Source: Brevundimonas sp. UBA6550
GTDB taxonomy: Bacteria > Pseudomonadota > Alphaproteobacteria > Caulobacterales > Caulobacteraceae
Direction: 5' to 3'
Length of the DNA stretch: 64,000 nt
Assembly (NCBI RefSeq): GCF_002434505.1
Contig: NZ_DJKE01000005.1
Location: forward strand, 124,001-188,000
Each line of letters begins with the position of its first letter. The first letter of the stretch is position 1. Shown piece by piece: positions 32,496 through 40,986 of the stretch. Below the pieces are notes generated by a model. The model saw only the letters and a list, made by a program, of their open reading frames with translations. It searched no databases and was not told the DNA's origin. Position numbers and translations under genes: made by a program.

Positions 32496-32771
32496 ATGCA
32501 GACCGAGATCAAGCCGAAGGTGTTGAACCGCCTGAGCCGCATAGAGGGACAGGTGCGTGGTCTTTCCAGAATGGTCGAGGAGGACCGCTACTGCATCGAC
32601 GTCCTGACCCAGCTCCAGGCCGTTCGGGCGGCGCTGTCGCGTGTCGAGGGCCAGGTCTTGAAGGACCACATGGATCACTGCGTCATGGGCGCGATCGCGG
32701 GTGACGATCTCGCCGACCGCAAGGCCAAGGCGTCCGAACTGATCGAACTTCTCGGCCGCGCTTCCCGCTAG
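32496..32771 (+). CDS. csoR: CsoR-like copper-sensing repressor
   Basis: A 91-residue CsoR/DUF156 protein. LNRLSRIEGQVRGLSRMVEEDRYCIDVLTQLQAVRAAL contains the first Cys ligand (Cys36 type, here in RYCIDV), and KDHMDHCVMGAIAGDD supplies the His-x-x-x-Cys pair (HMDHC). The Cys-His-Cys set is that of Cu(I) sensors, in contrast to DmeR in the same window. It is divergent from the Cu(I) ATPase, whose promoter region carries a matching palindrome. Cu(I) binding should release DNA. Confidence 0.9.
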   Translation: MQTEIKPKVLNRLSRIEGQVRGLSRMVEEDRYCIDVLTQLQAVRAALSRVEGQVLKDHMDHCVMGAIAGDDLADRKAKASELIELLGRASR

Positions 32772-33054
32772 CCGGGGACGGACTCCCGGCGTTTGGTCGC
32801 CAGGCCCGGCGGTCGGCCTGGACATCCTCTCGTCTGGCTGAGGGACATGACATGTCTTGGGGGCGGCCTCACCCAGAGCCGCAGCGGTCCAGGCTGGCAA
32901 ACCGGCCGAGGGCATGCCGAGCCCCGAGCCAGACTTGGACGTCCCGTATGACCGGCCGGCCCCGTCTGGCGTCGCGCATGAGGGATGTTCCCGCCCGATG
33001 CGTATCTCAATATGGCGGCGGTGCTGATCCGCCGCCCTTGGGGGGCCATCGCGA

Positions 33055-34197
33055 ATGACATCCGTACCGCCGACCCGAGACGGCTATCCCGCCGATCTCA
33101 GGGCCCTGACCAGTCTGCGCGCCTTCCTCGCCTTGGGGGTGGTGCTGTTCCATTATCAGCTCCAATGGGATCCGGCCCTGGGCTTCAGCCCGATCATCGA
33201 GCGAAGCCGGCTGGCGGTGGACGCCTTCTTCATGCTGTCGGGCTTCATTCTGGCGCACGTCTACGGTCCGGCCTTCGCGAGCCGCGGTTTCAGTTACCGG
33301 CGTTTCATCGTCGCCCGGCTCGCGCGGCTTTATCCCCTGCACGTCGCGGTTCTGACGGGCGCCTTGATCATGGTGCTGGGCGCGACCGCCGCCGGCGTCC
33401 GCTTCGACGCCGAGGGCTACGGGCCGCTGGCCTTCTTCCAGACGCTGTTTCTCATCCAGGCCTGGTTTCCGACCGATGCGGAGTTGAACTGGAGCGGCCC
33501 GAGCTGGTCCCTGTCGGCGGAATGGTTCGCCTATCTGCTGTTCCCCGCCTACGCCTGGCTGGCCCTCCGTCTGCGAGCGCGGCCGTGGGTGCTGCTGGGG
33601 ATCGGGGCCGCGGCGTTCGTCGCCCTCGACGCCTTCTACGTCCAGGCGTTCGGCAAGGTCCTTCCGCGAGCTGAGGACTCCCTCGGCATTCTCCGGATCG
33701 TCCCCGAATTCCTGGTCGGCATGGCGCTCTACGGGCTGGGCCATCGCTGGCGCTGGAGCCCGCCCGTGGCCGCCGCGGCCGCCCTGTCCACGACCGTCCT
33801 GCTGCTGGGCGCGATGCAGCTGTCTCTGGACGACCGCATCATCGTCGCCCTCGCCGCCCCCATGATCCTGACCTGGTCCCAACTCGCGCGCGCGGACTGC
33901 GAGGGTCCCCTCGCCTCCCCAGGCCTGGTCTTCGCCGGCGAAGCGTCCTTCGCCCTCTACCTGGTGCACATGCCGGTGATCGTGGCCTGGAAAGGCGTCG
34001 TGTCCGAGCTGCGCGGGGTGGACAGCGCCTTCCGGATCACGCCGATCGAACTGATGGGGCTGTTCGTCGCCACGGCCTTGATGGCGGCCGCGCTGCATCT
34101 GCTCGTCGAGAAGCCCGGCAGAAACTGGATCCGACGTCGTTTCGACGGGCGTCGCGCCGCGCGCGATCCTGCCGCCCTCACCCAGCCGGAGCCCTAG
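33055..34197 (+). CDS. Acyltransferase family 3 (OafA/YrhL-like) membrane protein, copy 1
   Basis: A 380-residue polytopic protein of acyltransferase family 3 (about ten membrane helices), which transfers acetyl or other acyl groups to cell-surface sugars or lipids. Family landmarks are LTSLRAFLALGVVLFHY (helix 1 with the catalytic-type His), the FMLSGFILAHVYG segment, RRFIVARLARLYPLH and GPSWSLSAEWFAYLLFP. A second acyltransferase follows at 34647, with a remnant of another gene between. Why it sits in a copper island is unclear; surface modification may affect metal permeability, but that is speculation. Confidence 0.9.
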   Translation: MTSVPPTRDGYPADLRALTSLRAFLALGVVLFHYQLQWDPALGFSPIIERSRLAVDAFFMLSGFILAHVYGPAFASRGFSYRRFIVARLARLYPLHVAVLTGALIMVLGATAAGVRFDAEGYGPLAFFQTLFLIQAWFPTDAELNWSGPSWSLSAEWFAYLLFPAYAWLALRLRARPWVLLGIGAAAFVALDAFYVQAFGKVLPRAEDSLGILRIVPEFLVGMALYGLGHRWRWSPPVAAAAALSTTVLLLGAMQLSLDDRIIVALAAPMILTWSQLARADCEGPLASPGLVFAGEASFALYLVHMPVIVAWKGVVSELRGVDSAFRITPIELMGLFVATALMAAALHLLVEKPGRNWIRRRFDGRRAARDPAALTQPEP

Positions 34198-34430
34198 GCC
34201 CCGGCGACCGCTGAGCCGACCCGTTTCTTCGATCCGGCCAACAGCCGGGTGGTGGCGACCTCGAACGCCGACGCCCTGCCGACCGGCGTTCGGGTCTATA
34301 ACGCCTTCTACCCCCTGCACGCCAGTTCGGTTGGCGGCTGGCTCTATGGCGCGGTGACGGCGCTCAGCGGCGTCGCAATGGCGGGCCTGGGAGGCGTCGG
34401 CGCCTGGGCCTACCTCGGAAAACCCGACGC
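34198..34430 (+). pseudogene. Remnant of a PepSY-associated transmembrane protein gene
   Basis: Directly after the first acyltransferase stop, and in the same frame, an open stretch encodes RFFDPANSRVVATSNADALP, then VYNAFYPLHASSVGG and WLYGAVTALSGVAMAGLGGVG. This is the C-terminal signature of PepSY-associated TM proteins (periplasmic DPA segment, YPLHxG, final helix). No start or N-terminal part exists, so it is a decayed 3' fragment left by deletion or insertion of the acyltransferase gene. Confidence 0.6.
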
Positions 34431-34646
34431 CGCTCGCCTCGGTCCTGACCGACCCGCTGAGGACGGGCGCAAGAACATGCGGGCTTGCCCGATCCCTGCC
34501 CTCCCTTAACCGCCGTTCCACGCCTAATGTACGCAGACGGGGCTCGCGGGAGCCTCGCTTGGACGGCCATGACTGCACCGGCGTGCAAGGCCTCGTTCAC
34601 CGTGTCGGGCAAGCCTTCCTTGGCACCTGTGAGGGATGATGGCCGG

Positions 34647-35780
34647 ATGACGGAAGATCCAGCATCCCATGAGCCCCCATGCCCGCCGCCGATCGCGCGC
34701 GGCGGCTGGCTCGATGGCCTGCGTTTCGTCGTGGGGGCGATGATCGTCCTTTATCACTTCCGCGAGGCCGCTCCGACCCCCCTGCCGCTCTTTCATCCGA
34801 TCTTCAACCGCGGCTATCTGCTGACCGACTTCTTCATCATCGATTCCGGCTATGTTCTCGCCCGCGTCTACGGCGAGCGATTGGCGAACGGGAAAATTCC
34901 GCTGTCGATCTTCTACCGGCAGCGTTTCTTCAGGGTGGTTCCGGCCCACATGGCCGTCAGCCTCGCCCTAGCGGCTCTGGTGCTGACGGCGGCGATCCTG
35001 GGCCAGACACCCAGCCACCCGGAATGGTTCGACTGGTCCCGCTTCCCGGCGCAGCTCTTTCTGGTCCAGGCCTATGGCGTGCCGGGCGGAGAGGGATGGA
35101 ACGCGCCGACCTGGACGCTCTCGGCGCTCCTGGGATGTTACGTCAGCCTGCCCTTCCTCGCTCGCGCGGCGCGCGGCCTTTCCCCTTGGCTGGTCCTCGC
35201 TATCGGGATCGGCGGGCTGCTCGCCGCGAACCTGGCCGCCCACGCCGCTTTCGGTTTGCCGGTCTACGAGATGCCGTTGCGCCTCGGCTTTCTGCGGGCT
35301 TTTCCACTGTTCGCCCTCGGCGTCGCCGTGGCGCTGTTCGCCCGACAGGTCTACTGCGCGCCCCGTCTGGCCGCCGGTCTGGGCGGATTCGCCCTGATCG
35401 CTCTGGCGGGTCTGCAGGCGCTCGGACCCCACAGTGTGGCCACCCTCGGTCTCCTGACCGTCATCATCTTCGCCACCGGGGCCTTGCCGGTCCGGCGCCC
35501 GTCCAAGCTGGTCGAGCATCTCGCCTTGATGGCGTTCGCGATCTTCCTGACCAACGAAGTGACCCGGATTCTGTGGTTCGGCGTGCTGGACGCCGTCGAT
35601 TGGGGGCGCTGGAGCCCATCATTGCAATGGACCGCCTGGGCGCTCGGCCTGGCCGCGGCATTCGCGGGCGCCGCCGTCTTCCGCTACACCTTCGATCGAC
35701 CGACCCAGGCCTGGTTCAATCGTCCGAAGTCGAATTCGCGTTCGACGTCCATCGCGCCGCAGACCGCGCCCGCGCTGTAA
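34647..35780 (+). CDS. Acyltransferase family 3 membrane protein, copy 2
   Basis: A 377-residue membrane acyltransferase, distantly related to the one at 33055. It begins MTEDPASHEPPCPPPIARGG and continues WLDGLRFVVGAMIVLYHFREA (helix 1 with the family His), FIIDSGYVLARVYGERL and FYRQRFFRVVPAHMAVSL, with about nine or ten helices. GWNAPTWTLSALLGCY corresponds to the GPSWSLSAEW segment of copy 1. The longer open frame from 34485 has no coding character before the ATG at 34647. The two share architecture but only modest identity, so they are not a recent duplication. Confidence 0.85.
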   Translation: MTEDPASHEPPCPPPIARGGWLDGLRFVVGAMIVLYHFREAAPTPLPLFHPIFNRGYLLTDFFIIDSGYVLARVYGERLANGKIPLSIFYRQRFFRVVPAHMAVSLALAALVLTAAILGQTPSHPEWFDWSRFPAQLFLVQAYGVPGGEGWNAPTWTLSALLGCYVSLPFLARAARGLSPWLVLAIGIGGLLAANLAAHAAFGLPVYEMPLRLGFLRAFPLFALGVAVALFARQVYCAPRLAAGLGGFALIALAGLQALGPHSVATLGLLTVIIFATGALPVRRPSKLVEHLALMAFAIFLTNEVTRILWFGVLDAVDWGRWSPSLQWTAWALGLAAAFAGAAVFRYTFDRPTQAWFNRPKSNSRSTSIAPQTAPAL

Positions 35781-35809
35781 CCCGTTCCCCCGCCGATCGC
35801 CCGTCGCAT

Positions 35810-36730
35810 TCACATCATGGCGGCGGGAGGCGCCTGGGTTCCCATGATCGCCACGACCAGAAGCAGCAGGGTCGCCAGCACGGTCTCCAGGGCCAGGCTG
35901 CGCCGCAGGCGGCGCAAGGCGAGCGGACGGGCCTGCTCGTCCTCGAGCGCCGATCCGAGATGCGGGGTCAGGACGAACCGGTTCGAGGCCGCGAGGGCCA
36001 GCATGCCGGCGAAAAGGGCGAGCTTCAGGACCAGGAGGACGCCGTAGGAGGTCGTCAACAGGCTCGCGAGGCGGCTGAGCCCGATCAGATAACCGCTGTT
36101 CACCAGACCCGTGATCGTCAGCAGGACCACGGCGAGCGTTCCCAGGCCGGCGAATCCCTCGAGCGCGGCGTGGGTCACCGGCGCGCCCGCCGCGTGCCCG
36201 TGGCGGGCGCGCAGCATGAGCAAGAGCGCGAACAGGCTGCCGAGCCAGAGTCCGGCGGCGAGCGCGTGAACGACGTCGGCGATCAGATGCGGCCACCGGC
36301 CCGCCCCTTCCGTCGCCGCCCCGTGACCGGTCCAGGCCAGGCTGGCGCTCACCACGGCGCCGACGACGGTCAGCGCGATCCAGCCGCCGCGTCCCGGTTT
36401 AAGACTGAGCAGCAGGACCGCGGCCAACACGGCCATCGCCGCCCGAACCAGAAAGCCGGCGCCCAGGCCGGTGCCAAAGGCCACGTAGGACAGCGAGTCC
36501 GGCTTTAGCGCCTCGATGAGCGATCCCGCCATCACAGCAGTCTGGACGACGAGGTTGACGAGAGCGGCCGCGGCGGTCGCCACGGCGGCGACCAGAAGCG
36601 CCGTTCGCGGCCACCTTTCGGCGGCCGCGTCCGACATCGGCATCCTGAACGCGAAGAACAGGGGGACGCCAAACAGCAGGACGGCGCCGATGTACTGCCC
36701 CAGCCTCAACAGGACGACCGTTGTCTCCAT
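35810..36730 (-). CDS. copD: CopD copper-transport membrane protein
   Basis: A 306-residue integral membrane protein with about eight helices, of the CopD family. Recognisable segments are GHGAATEGAGRWPHLIADVVHALAAGLWLGSLFALLL, with the conserved H...H...W cluster, and LTITGLVNSGYLIG. It should move copper from periplasmic CopC into the cytosol for later use, or to membrane cuproproteins. It is co-transcribed after copC (4-bp gap). Many CopD proteins are fused to CopC, and here they are separate. Confidence 0.93.
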   Translation of the reverse strand: METTVVLLRLGQYIGAVLLFGVPLFFAFRMPMSDAAAERWPRTALLVAAVATAAAALVNLVVQTAVMAGSLIEALKPDSLSYVAFGTGLGAGFLVRAAMAVLAAVLLLSLKPGRGGWIALTVVGAVVSASLAWTGHGAATEGAGRWPHLIADVVHALAAGLWLGSLFALLLMLRARHGHAAGAPVTHAALEGFAGLGTLAVVLLTITGLVNSGYLIGLSRLASLLTTSYGVLLVLKLALFAGMLALAASNRFVLTPHLGSALEDEQARPLALRRLRRSLALETVLATLLLLVVAIMGTQAPPAAMM

Positions 36731-36734
36731 CTGA

Positions 36735-37097
36735 TCAACGGACCGAGAAGTTGGTGGACCCCGTCATCCGGTGGCCGTCCGGAGACGCCACCCGCCAGTT
36801 CACTATATAGGCGCCGGCCGACAGCGGCCTCGCCGGCGCGCCCGAAATCGTCTTGCCGTCCTCGGACACCCGCGTCTGCACACGAATGGTCGCGCCCGAC
36901 GCGTTGACGAGATCGAACCCGGAGAAAGCCGGCGCCACGCGCTCGCTGAAGGTCAGACTGATGGTGCGCGGCGACGCGACCGCAACGCCGGCGGCCGGCG
37001 TGGCGCTTACGAGACGCGCGTGCGCATCCGCCTGACCGGCGAGCAGGGAAAGCGCCGCGACGGTCGCGGCGAGTGATGCGATCTTGAAACGGGTCAA
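36735..37097 (-). CDS. copC: CopC periplasmic copper-binding protein
   Basis: A 120-residue protein with signal peptide (cleavage before the mature N-terminal His in QADAHARLVSATPAAG). The mature His1, DGH (SPDGHRMTG) and beta-barrel strands (ISLTFSERVAPAFSGFDLV, AGAYIVNWRVASPDGHRM) are the Cu(II) site of CopC. It should deliver Cu(II) to CopD. A predicted ECF promoter ends 35 bp upstream, which places copCD in the same regulon as copAB. Confidence 0.94.
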   Translation of the reverse strand: MTRFKIASLAATVAALSLLAGQADAHARLVSATPAAGVAVASPRTISLTFSERVAPAFSGFDLVNASGATIRVQTRVSEDGKTISGAPARPLSAGAYIVNWRVASPDGHRMTGSTNFSVR

Positions 37098-37131
37098 CTT
37101 AAACTCCTCAACAGACGCCCCTGACTCGTCT

Positions 37132-37158
37132 TACGTCTCCCGCGCCCCGATCCCTCGC
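37132..37158 (-). promoter_or_regulatory. Predicted CnrH-type ECF promoter for copCD
   Basis: Minus strand: GCGAGGG (37152-37158), 15 bases, ACGTA (37132-37136), ending 35 bp before the copC ATG. Confidence 0.7.
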
Positions 37159-37421
37159 GGCATGCTGTTTCAGCGATCGACCGGGCAATATCGGCCGGCC
37201 GTTACGGCCTCGTGCCAACCAGGGTCTAACCGAATTGGACGGGGGTATGCGCTAATGAAGAGGATCCTCCCATCCACTCGTCGCCCGCCAAGCCTTGCCC
37301 AGGACCACGAGCGAAAGCCGAGCCGCCCCCGACGCCCGGTTCTGGCTCAGAGGAACTTCATCCGGCGGCCGGCGCTAGCTATCGATGATGGCGGGACCGC
37401 CAGAAGACCCTCGGAGTTGCT

Positions 37422-38477
37422 TTGCCGCCGCCCGCCCCCCGCTTGAACGCGCTCGCTCTCGCCTGGCCTCCGCATGTGTTGAAGCAACAGGAGGTGGCGG
37501 CGAACGGGGCTGATCTGTTCGCCACCACCCACGGCGGCTTCGAGCGGTTGGCCCCCATCTACGCCAATGCCCTGATCGAAACGCGACACTCCTGCGTCCC
37601 GCTTGACTGGTATCTCCACAGACACAGCTTTTCCGAGCGCAATGATTTGTTTCTGAGTAACGCCGTCGAGGTGCTCGCCGACGCCGCGGCCCGGGCGCTC
37701 TCGGAGGCCAGGCTGCAACCGAAGGACATCGACGCGATCCTGGTCGTCTGCACCACGGGCGTGGCCACCCCCGCGCTGGACGCTCGGCTCATGCAGGTGA
37801 TGCCGTTTCGACCGGATGTGCGCCGGCTTCCCATCTTCGGCCTGGGTTGCGCGGGGGGAGTGGTCGGACTGGCGCGCGCCGCCGACCTCGCGCGCGCCTA
37901 TCCCGAGGAACGGGTCTTGTTGTTGGTGGTCGAGCGTTGCGCCCTCACCTTTCGCGCGCAGGATCGGTCGAAGTCGAACCTGGTGGCCACTGCCCTGTTC
38001 GGCGACGGCGCCGCGGCGGCGGTGATCAGCTGCCGGGAGGACATGACCGGGCCGGTTCTCGGAGCCAGCCGTGAGCATACCTGGCCCAACAGTCTGGACG
38101 TGATGGGCTGGGACGTCGCCGACGACGGTCTGAAGGTGGTGTTCAGCCGCGACATTCCCACGCTCGTCCAGGAGGATTTCCGGCCGGTGGCGACGCGTTT
38201 CCTGGCTGACAACGGGCTTACCTCCGCGGACGTCGGCGGCTTCGTGTGTCATCCCGGCGGAGCCAAGGTCATCGACGCGCTCGAAACCTGTTTCGAGCTG
38301 ACCGAAGGAAGCCTGAGCCATACGCGCAAAGTTCTGCGTGACCACGGCAATATGAGCGCCGCCACCGTGCTGTTCGTGCTGAAGGCGATGCTGGGCGATG
38401 GGGTCGAGGGACCGCTGCTGCTCACGACGCTCGGTCCCGGCTTCACTGCGGGTTTGATGCTAGTGCATCCAGAGTGA
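37422..38477 (+). CDS. Type III polyketide synthase
   Basis: A 351-residue chalcone/stilbene-synthase-like homodimeric enzyme. The catalytic triad is clear: C143 (FGLGCAGG), H277 (FVCHPGG) and N310 (DHGNMSAAT). Bacterial relatives make alkylresorcinols, alkylpyrones or polyhydroxynaphthalenes from acyl and malonyl-CoA. The next gene, an ICMT-type methyltransferase, overlaps it by 4 bp; the pair matches the BpsA/BpsB arrangement of Bacillus and related alkylpyrone pathways, in which the methyltransferase O-methylates the product. The start is a TTG, and no ATG in frame lies upstream of the conserved N terminus. The island position may reflect a membrane-protective lipid. Confidence 0.92.
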   Translation: MPPPAPRLNALALAWPPHVLKQQEVAANGADLFATTHGGFERLAPIYANALIETRHSCVPLDWYLHRHSFSERNDLFLSNAVEVLADAAARALSEARLQPKDIDAILVVCTTGVATPALDARLMQVMPFRPDVRRLPIFGLGCAGGVVGLARAADLARAYPEERVLLLVVERCALTFRAQDRSKSNLVATALFGDGAAAAVISCREDMTGPVLGASREHTWPNSLDVMGWDVADDGLKVVFSRDIPTLVQEDFRPVATRFLADNGLTSADVGGFVCHPGGAKVIDALETCFELTEGSLSHTRKVLRDHGNMSAATVLFVLKAMLGDGVEGPLLLTTLGPGFTAGLMLVHPE

Positions 38478-38986
38478 TTGTCCCGCTGATCCTCGCGCTC
38501 GTCGCCGCCCAGCGGCTGTGGGAGCTCTGGTTCGCGCGGCGCAACACCCGCAGGCTCCTCCAGCGAGGCGGCGTCGAGATCGGCGCTGGACACTACCCGC
38601 TCTTCGTCGTCCTGCACGCCAGTTGGCTCATCGCGATCGCGATCTTCACACCCTGGTCCACCCTGCCCAATGCCTGGGGCCTGCTCGCCTATATCGTCCT
38701 GCAGTTCGGGCGGGCCTGGATCATATGGAGCCTCGGCCCTTACTGGACGACGCGGATTATCACCGTGCCGGGCGCCTCGCTGGTTCGGACGGGGCCCTAT
38801 CGCTTCATGCGTCACCCCAACTATGTCGTCGCCTCGCTGGAGATCGCGGTGCTGCCGCTGATGCTTGGCCAGGTCTGGATCGCCGTCGCATGGAGCGTGC
38901 TGAACGCCATGCTGATCTGGCGTCGCATTCTCGTCGAGAACCGCGCCCTCAACGCGCGCCGCGATCAGACGAAGATCAAGGGCTGA
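38474..38986 (+). CDS. ICMT-type O-methyltransferase paired with the polyketide synthase
   Basis: A 170-residue membrane methyltransferase of the isoprenylcysteine carboxyl methyltransferase family with about four helices. The SAM site is in VRTGPYRFMRHPNYVVASLEIAVLPL and the terminal RILVENRAL. The start GTG at 38474 overlaps the polyketide synthase stop. It is distinct from the two ICMT-like paralogues at 6195 and 39052. By analogy with BpsB/YpbQ, it probably methylates an alkylpyrone or alkylresorcinol. Confidence 0.88.
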   Translation: MIVPLILALVAAQRLWELWFARRNTRRLLQRGGVEIGAGHYPLFVVLHASWLIAIAIFTPWSTLPNAWGLLAYIVLQFGRAWIIWSLGPYWTTRIITVPGASLVRTGPYRFMRHPNYVVASLEIAVLPLMLGQVWIAVAWSVLNAMLIWRRILVENRALNARRDQTKIKG

Positions 38987-39002
38987 CGCCGCCTCCCGCG
39001 TA
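38976..39002 (+). promoter_or_regulatory. Predicted CnrH-type ECF promoter (weaker -35) before the ICMT-like gene
   Basis: TCAAGGG (38976-38982), 15 bases, GCGTA (38998-39002), ending 49 bp before the start. The -35 block has A instead of G at one position, so it is the least certain of the six. Confidence 0.5.
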
Positions 39003-39051
39003 GGGGTATGAAGGGCCCGGGTCAGAGACCGCCCGCGCGGAAGGAGCCACG

Positions 39052-39675
39052 ATGTCGACCATTCAAGCCATTGACCTTCGTCGCGTGCAACTGATCAGAA
39101 AGGGCGTCCTCCTGGTCGGCATTGTCGCCGTGATGGCCCTGGCGGCGATCAGTGAGACGATCGGCGGCGAAACGGCCTTGCACGAAGGTCTCGGGACCTT
39201 CGGCATCGCCGCCATCGTCGTCTGCATCGTCGGCCGCGCCTGGTGCTCGCTCTATATCGGCGGGCGCAAGAAGGCCGAGATCGTCGATCGCGGGCCTTAT
39301 TCGATCACGCGCAATCCCCTCTATGTTTTCAGCTTCATCGGCGCCTTTGGCATGGGCGCCCAGACCGGCAGCCTGGCGATCTCCGCCTTGTTCGTGCTGA
39401 TCGCGGTGATTGTTTTCGTCGCCACCGTCAAGCGGGAGGAGGCTTGGCTCTCAGCCGCCTTCCGACCGACCTACACCACTTATCTCGCTCGAACGCCGCG
39501 CTTTTGGCCAGACTTTCGCAAATGGCGAGATCAGGACGTGATCGCGGTGCGGCCGCGGTTCTTCCTCACCACCCTGCGCGACGGCCTGATCATGTTGGTC
39601 GCCTTCCCGCTCTTCGAGGGGCTAGAGCATCTTCAGCACATCGGCTGGATCCGCGCCATCGTGAATCTGCCCTGA
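39052..39675 (+). CDS. ICMT-like membrane methyltransferase (copy 2)
   Basis: A 207-residue protein of the ICMT/phospholipid methyltransferase superfamily. Its N-terminal DLRRVQLIRK, central CSLYIGGRKKAEIVDRGPYS and C-terminal FLTTLRDGL blocks match the gene at 6195-6815 almost exactly. The acceptor is unknown. The predicted ECF promoter upstream ties it to the copper response, and proximity to the polyketide methyltransferase is suggestive but their sequences differ clearly. The DUF2188-like gene follows 51 bp later. Confidence 0.82.
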   Translation: MSTIQAIDLRRVQLIRKGVLLVGIVAVMALAAISETIGGETALHEGLGTFGIAAIVVCIVGRAWCSLYIGGRKKAEIVDRGPYSITRNPLYVFSFIGAFGMGAQTGSLAISALFVLIAVIVFVATVKREEAWLSAAFRPTYTTYLARTPRFWPDFRKWRDQDVIAVRPRFFLTTLRDGLIMLVAFPLFEGLEHLQHIGWIRAIVNLP

Positions 39676-39726
39676 GAAAGCGACCGATGGACTGTCGAGC
39701 CTCACCCCCACGGAAGGAGTGATCCC

Positions 39727-39963
39727 TTGGCGACTTCCTCTGACACCGTCCAGTTCACGGTCATACGGGGCGACGGCGACTGGCGCGTCTTGCGGGACGG
39801 CCAGGATGCCGGCCATTTCGATTTCAGTGTCGACGCCATCGAGTCCGCCTTGGTCCGGGCGACCACGCTCATCGACCGAGGCTCGAACGTCGAGGTCTTA
39901 GTCCAGGACGCGGCCGGCCAATTGCGGCACGTCGATCCGATAAGCGGCACAGTGTTGCACTGA
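39727..39963 (+). CDS. DUF2188-like small protein
   Basis: A 78-residue soluble protein with the DUF2188 pattern: FTVIRGDGDWRVLRDGQDAGHFDFSVDAIESALVRA, then NVEVLVQDAAGQLRHVDP. The family is a small alpha/beta domain that often accompanies stress or chaperone genes. It starts at TTG 39727 behind GGAAGGAG. It probably belongs to the transcript of the ICMT-like gene. Function unknown. Confidence 0.7.
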   Translation: MATSSDTVQFTVIRGDGDWRVLRDGQDAGHFDFSVDAIESALVRATTLIDRGSNVEVLVQDAAGQLRHVDPISGTVLH

Positions 39964-40265
39964 GATTCGACAGGTCGAGGCGCCATGAAAATGGCCACGC
40001 AAAAACATCAATGGGCTTGGGCGGATCGGCCTAGCTATCGGCACCCTGGCCTGATCGGCAGCGCCGAAACGACCCGGAACCCCTCGTGCAGGACATGTTG
40101 TGCAAAGACCCTCGTGCATCGACGACGCTCGGGATGTAGGAAGAGCGTGGCGGGTTCCGGGAACGATAGGCGCCGATCGAGAGCCAGGGGACGCGCAAGC
40201 GTCGGCGGCGATCGGCGGCGAAACGCCGGGCTTCCTCACAGAAGTTCCTGGCCCGCCCCCTCTCC

Positions 40266-40508
40266 TCATCCCGGATCGATGAGACCCAGCCGAACGGCGG
40301 ACGCCACGGCCTCGATCCGGGTCCGTACCCGAAGCTTCGAGCAGACCTTCTCCAGGTAGCTGTCCACGGTGCGCGGCGACAGGGACAAGATTATCCCGAT
40401 GTCGGAAGAGCTCTTCCCGCGACAGACCCACTGAAGGCATTCCTGTTCGCGCGAGCTCAGGGAAACCACGGGCGACGCACGATCCGGATCTTCGGAGACA
40501 GCTTCCAT
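40266..40508 (-). CDS. LuxR-type helix-turn-helix protein (left of the lasso locus)
   Basis: An 80-residue protein consisting only of a LuxR/FixJ-type winged HTH: SLSSREQECLQWVCRGKSSSDIGIILSLSPRTVDSYLEKVCSKLRVRTRIEAVASAVRLGLI. No ligand or receiver domain is present, so it is a stand-alone DNA-binding module. A similar short LuxR protein lies on the other side of the lasso locus at 52091. It could control the adjacent FecI operon, but no target site was identified. Confidence 0.82.
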   Translation of the reverse strand: MEAVSEDPDRASPVVSLSSREQECLQWVCRGKSSSDIGIILSLSPRTVDSYLEKVCSKLRVRTRIEAVASAVRLGLIDPG

Positions 40509-40986
40509 ACTACACCACGGGTTGTCCTACTCCTTCCGTACACGGCGGGTTTAGAGGCGCGCAACGTCGATCAATTGCGGGTCGCCCGCAGGTTTCTTGC
40601 GGTCGCGGGGAGCCCCCGGCGCTTGAACCCCTGACAGCCTCCGCCTACAGCGAGGCGTCGGGCGCCGCGAGATAGGGGCACAGCTTGAGCCGGGGTTCGT
40701 CGCTGACGGAGGCGGCGCTGAGCGCTGAAGTAACGGGCCTCGTTCGCAGAGGATTCCAACGCCCGACCCCTCCCACTTGCGTCGGGATTCCGTTTGATTC
40801 ATGTTTCGCCGTCGGCGTTCGCGCCGATAGGGGCCTGGAATCCCCTGTGCGATATCAAATCATCGACGGCTGTCGCTCTGAGCGTACGCCGGTTGCCGCC
40901 TTCTGAGGGCGCGCCTGGGCGCGCCTGCCCGGAATCGCGCGGCCACGCCGGGATTCCCGTCCCTCTCGTCGAGAGGTCGGAGATCT
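40509..40986. other. Gene-free stretch before the FecI sigma gene
   Basis: About 480 bp without a credible gene. Near 40908 there are two copies of GGCGCGCC in a row (GGGCGCGCCT twice), which can fold as hairpins. It presumably holds promoters for the LuxR-type gene and the sigma operon, but none could be assigned. Confidence 0.35.

Noticed and set aside
39985..40359. A 124-codon plus-strand frame overlapping the solo LuxR gene
   Set aside because: Arg/Ser-rich translation with no motif; the minus-strand LuxR HTH is clear.
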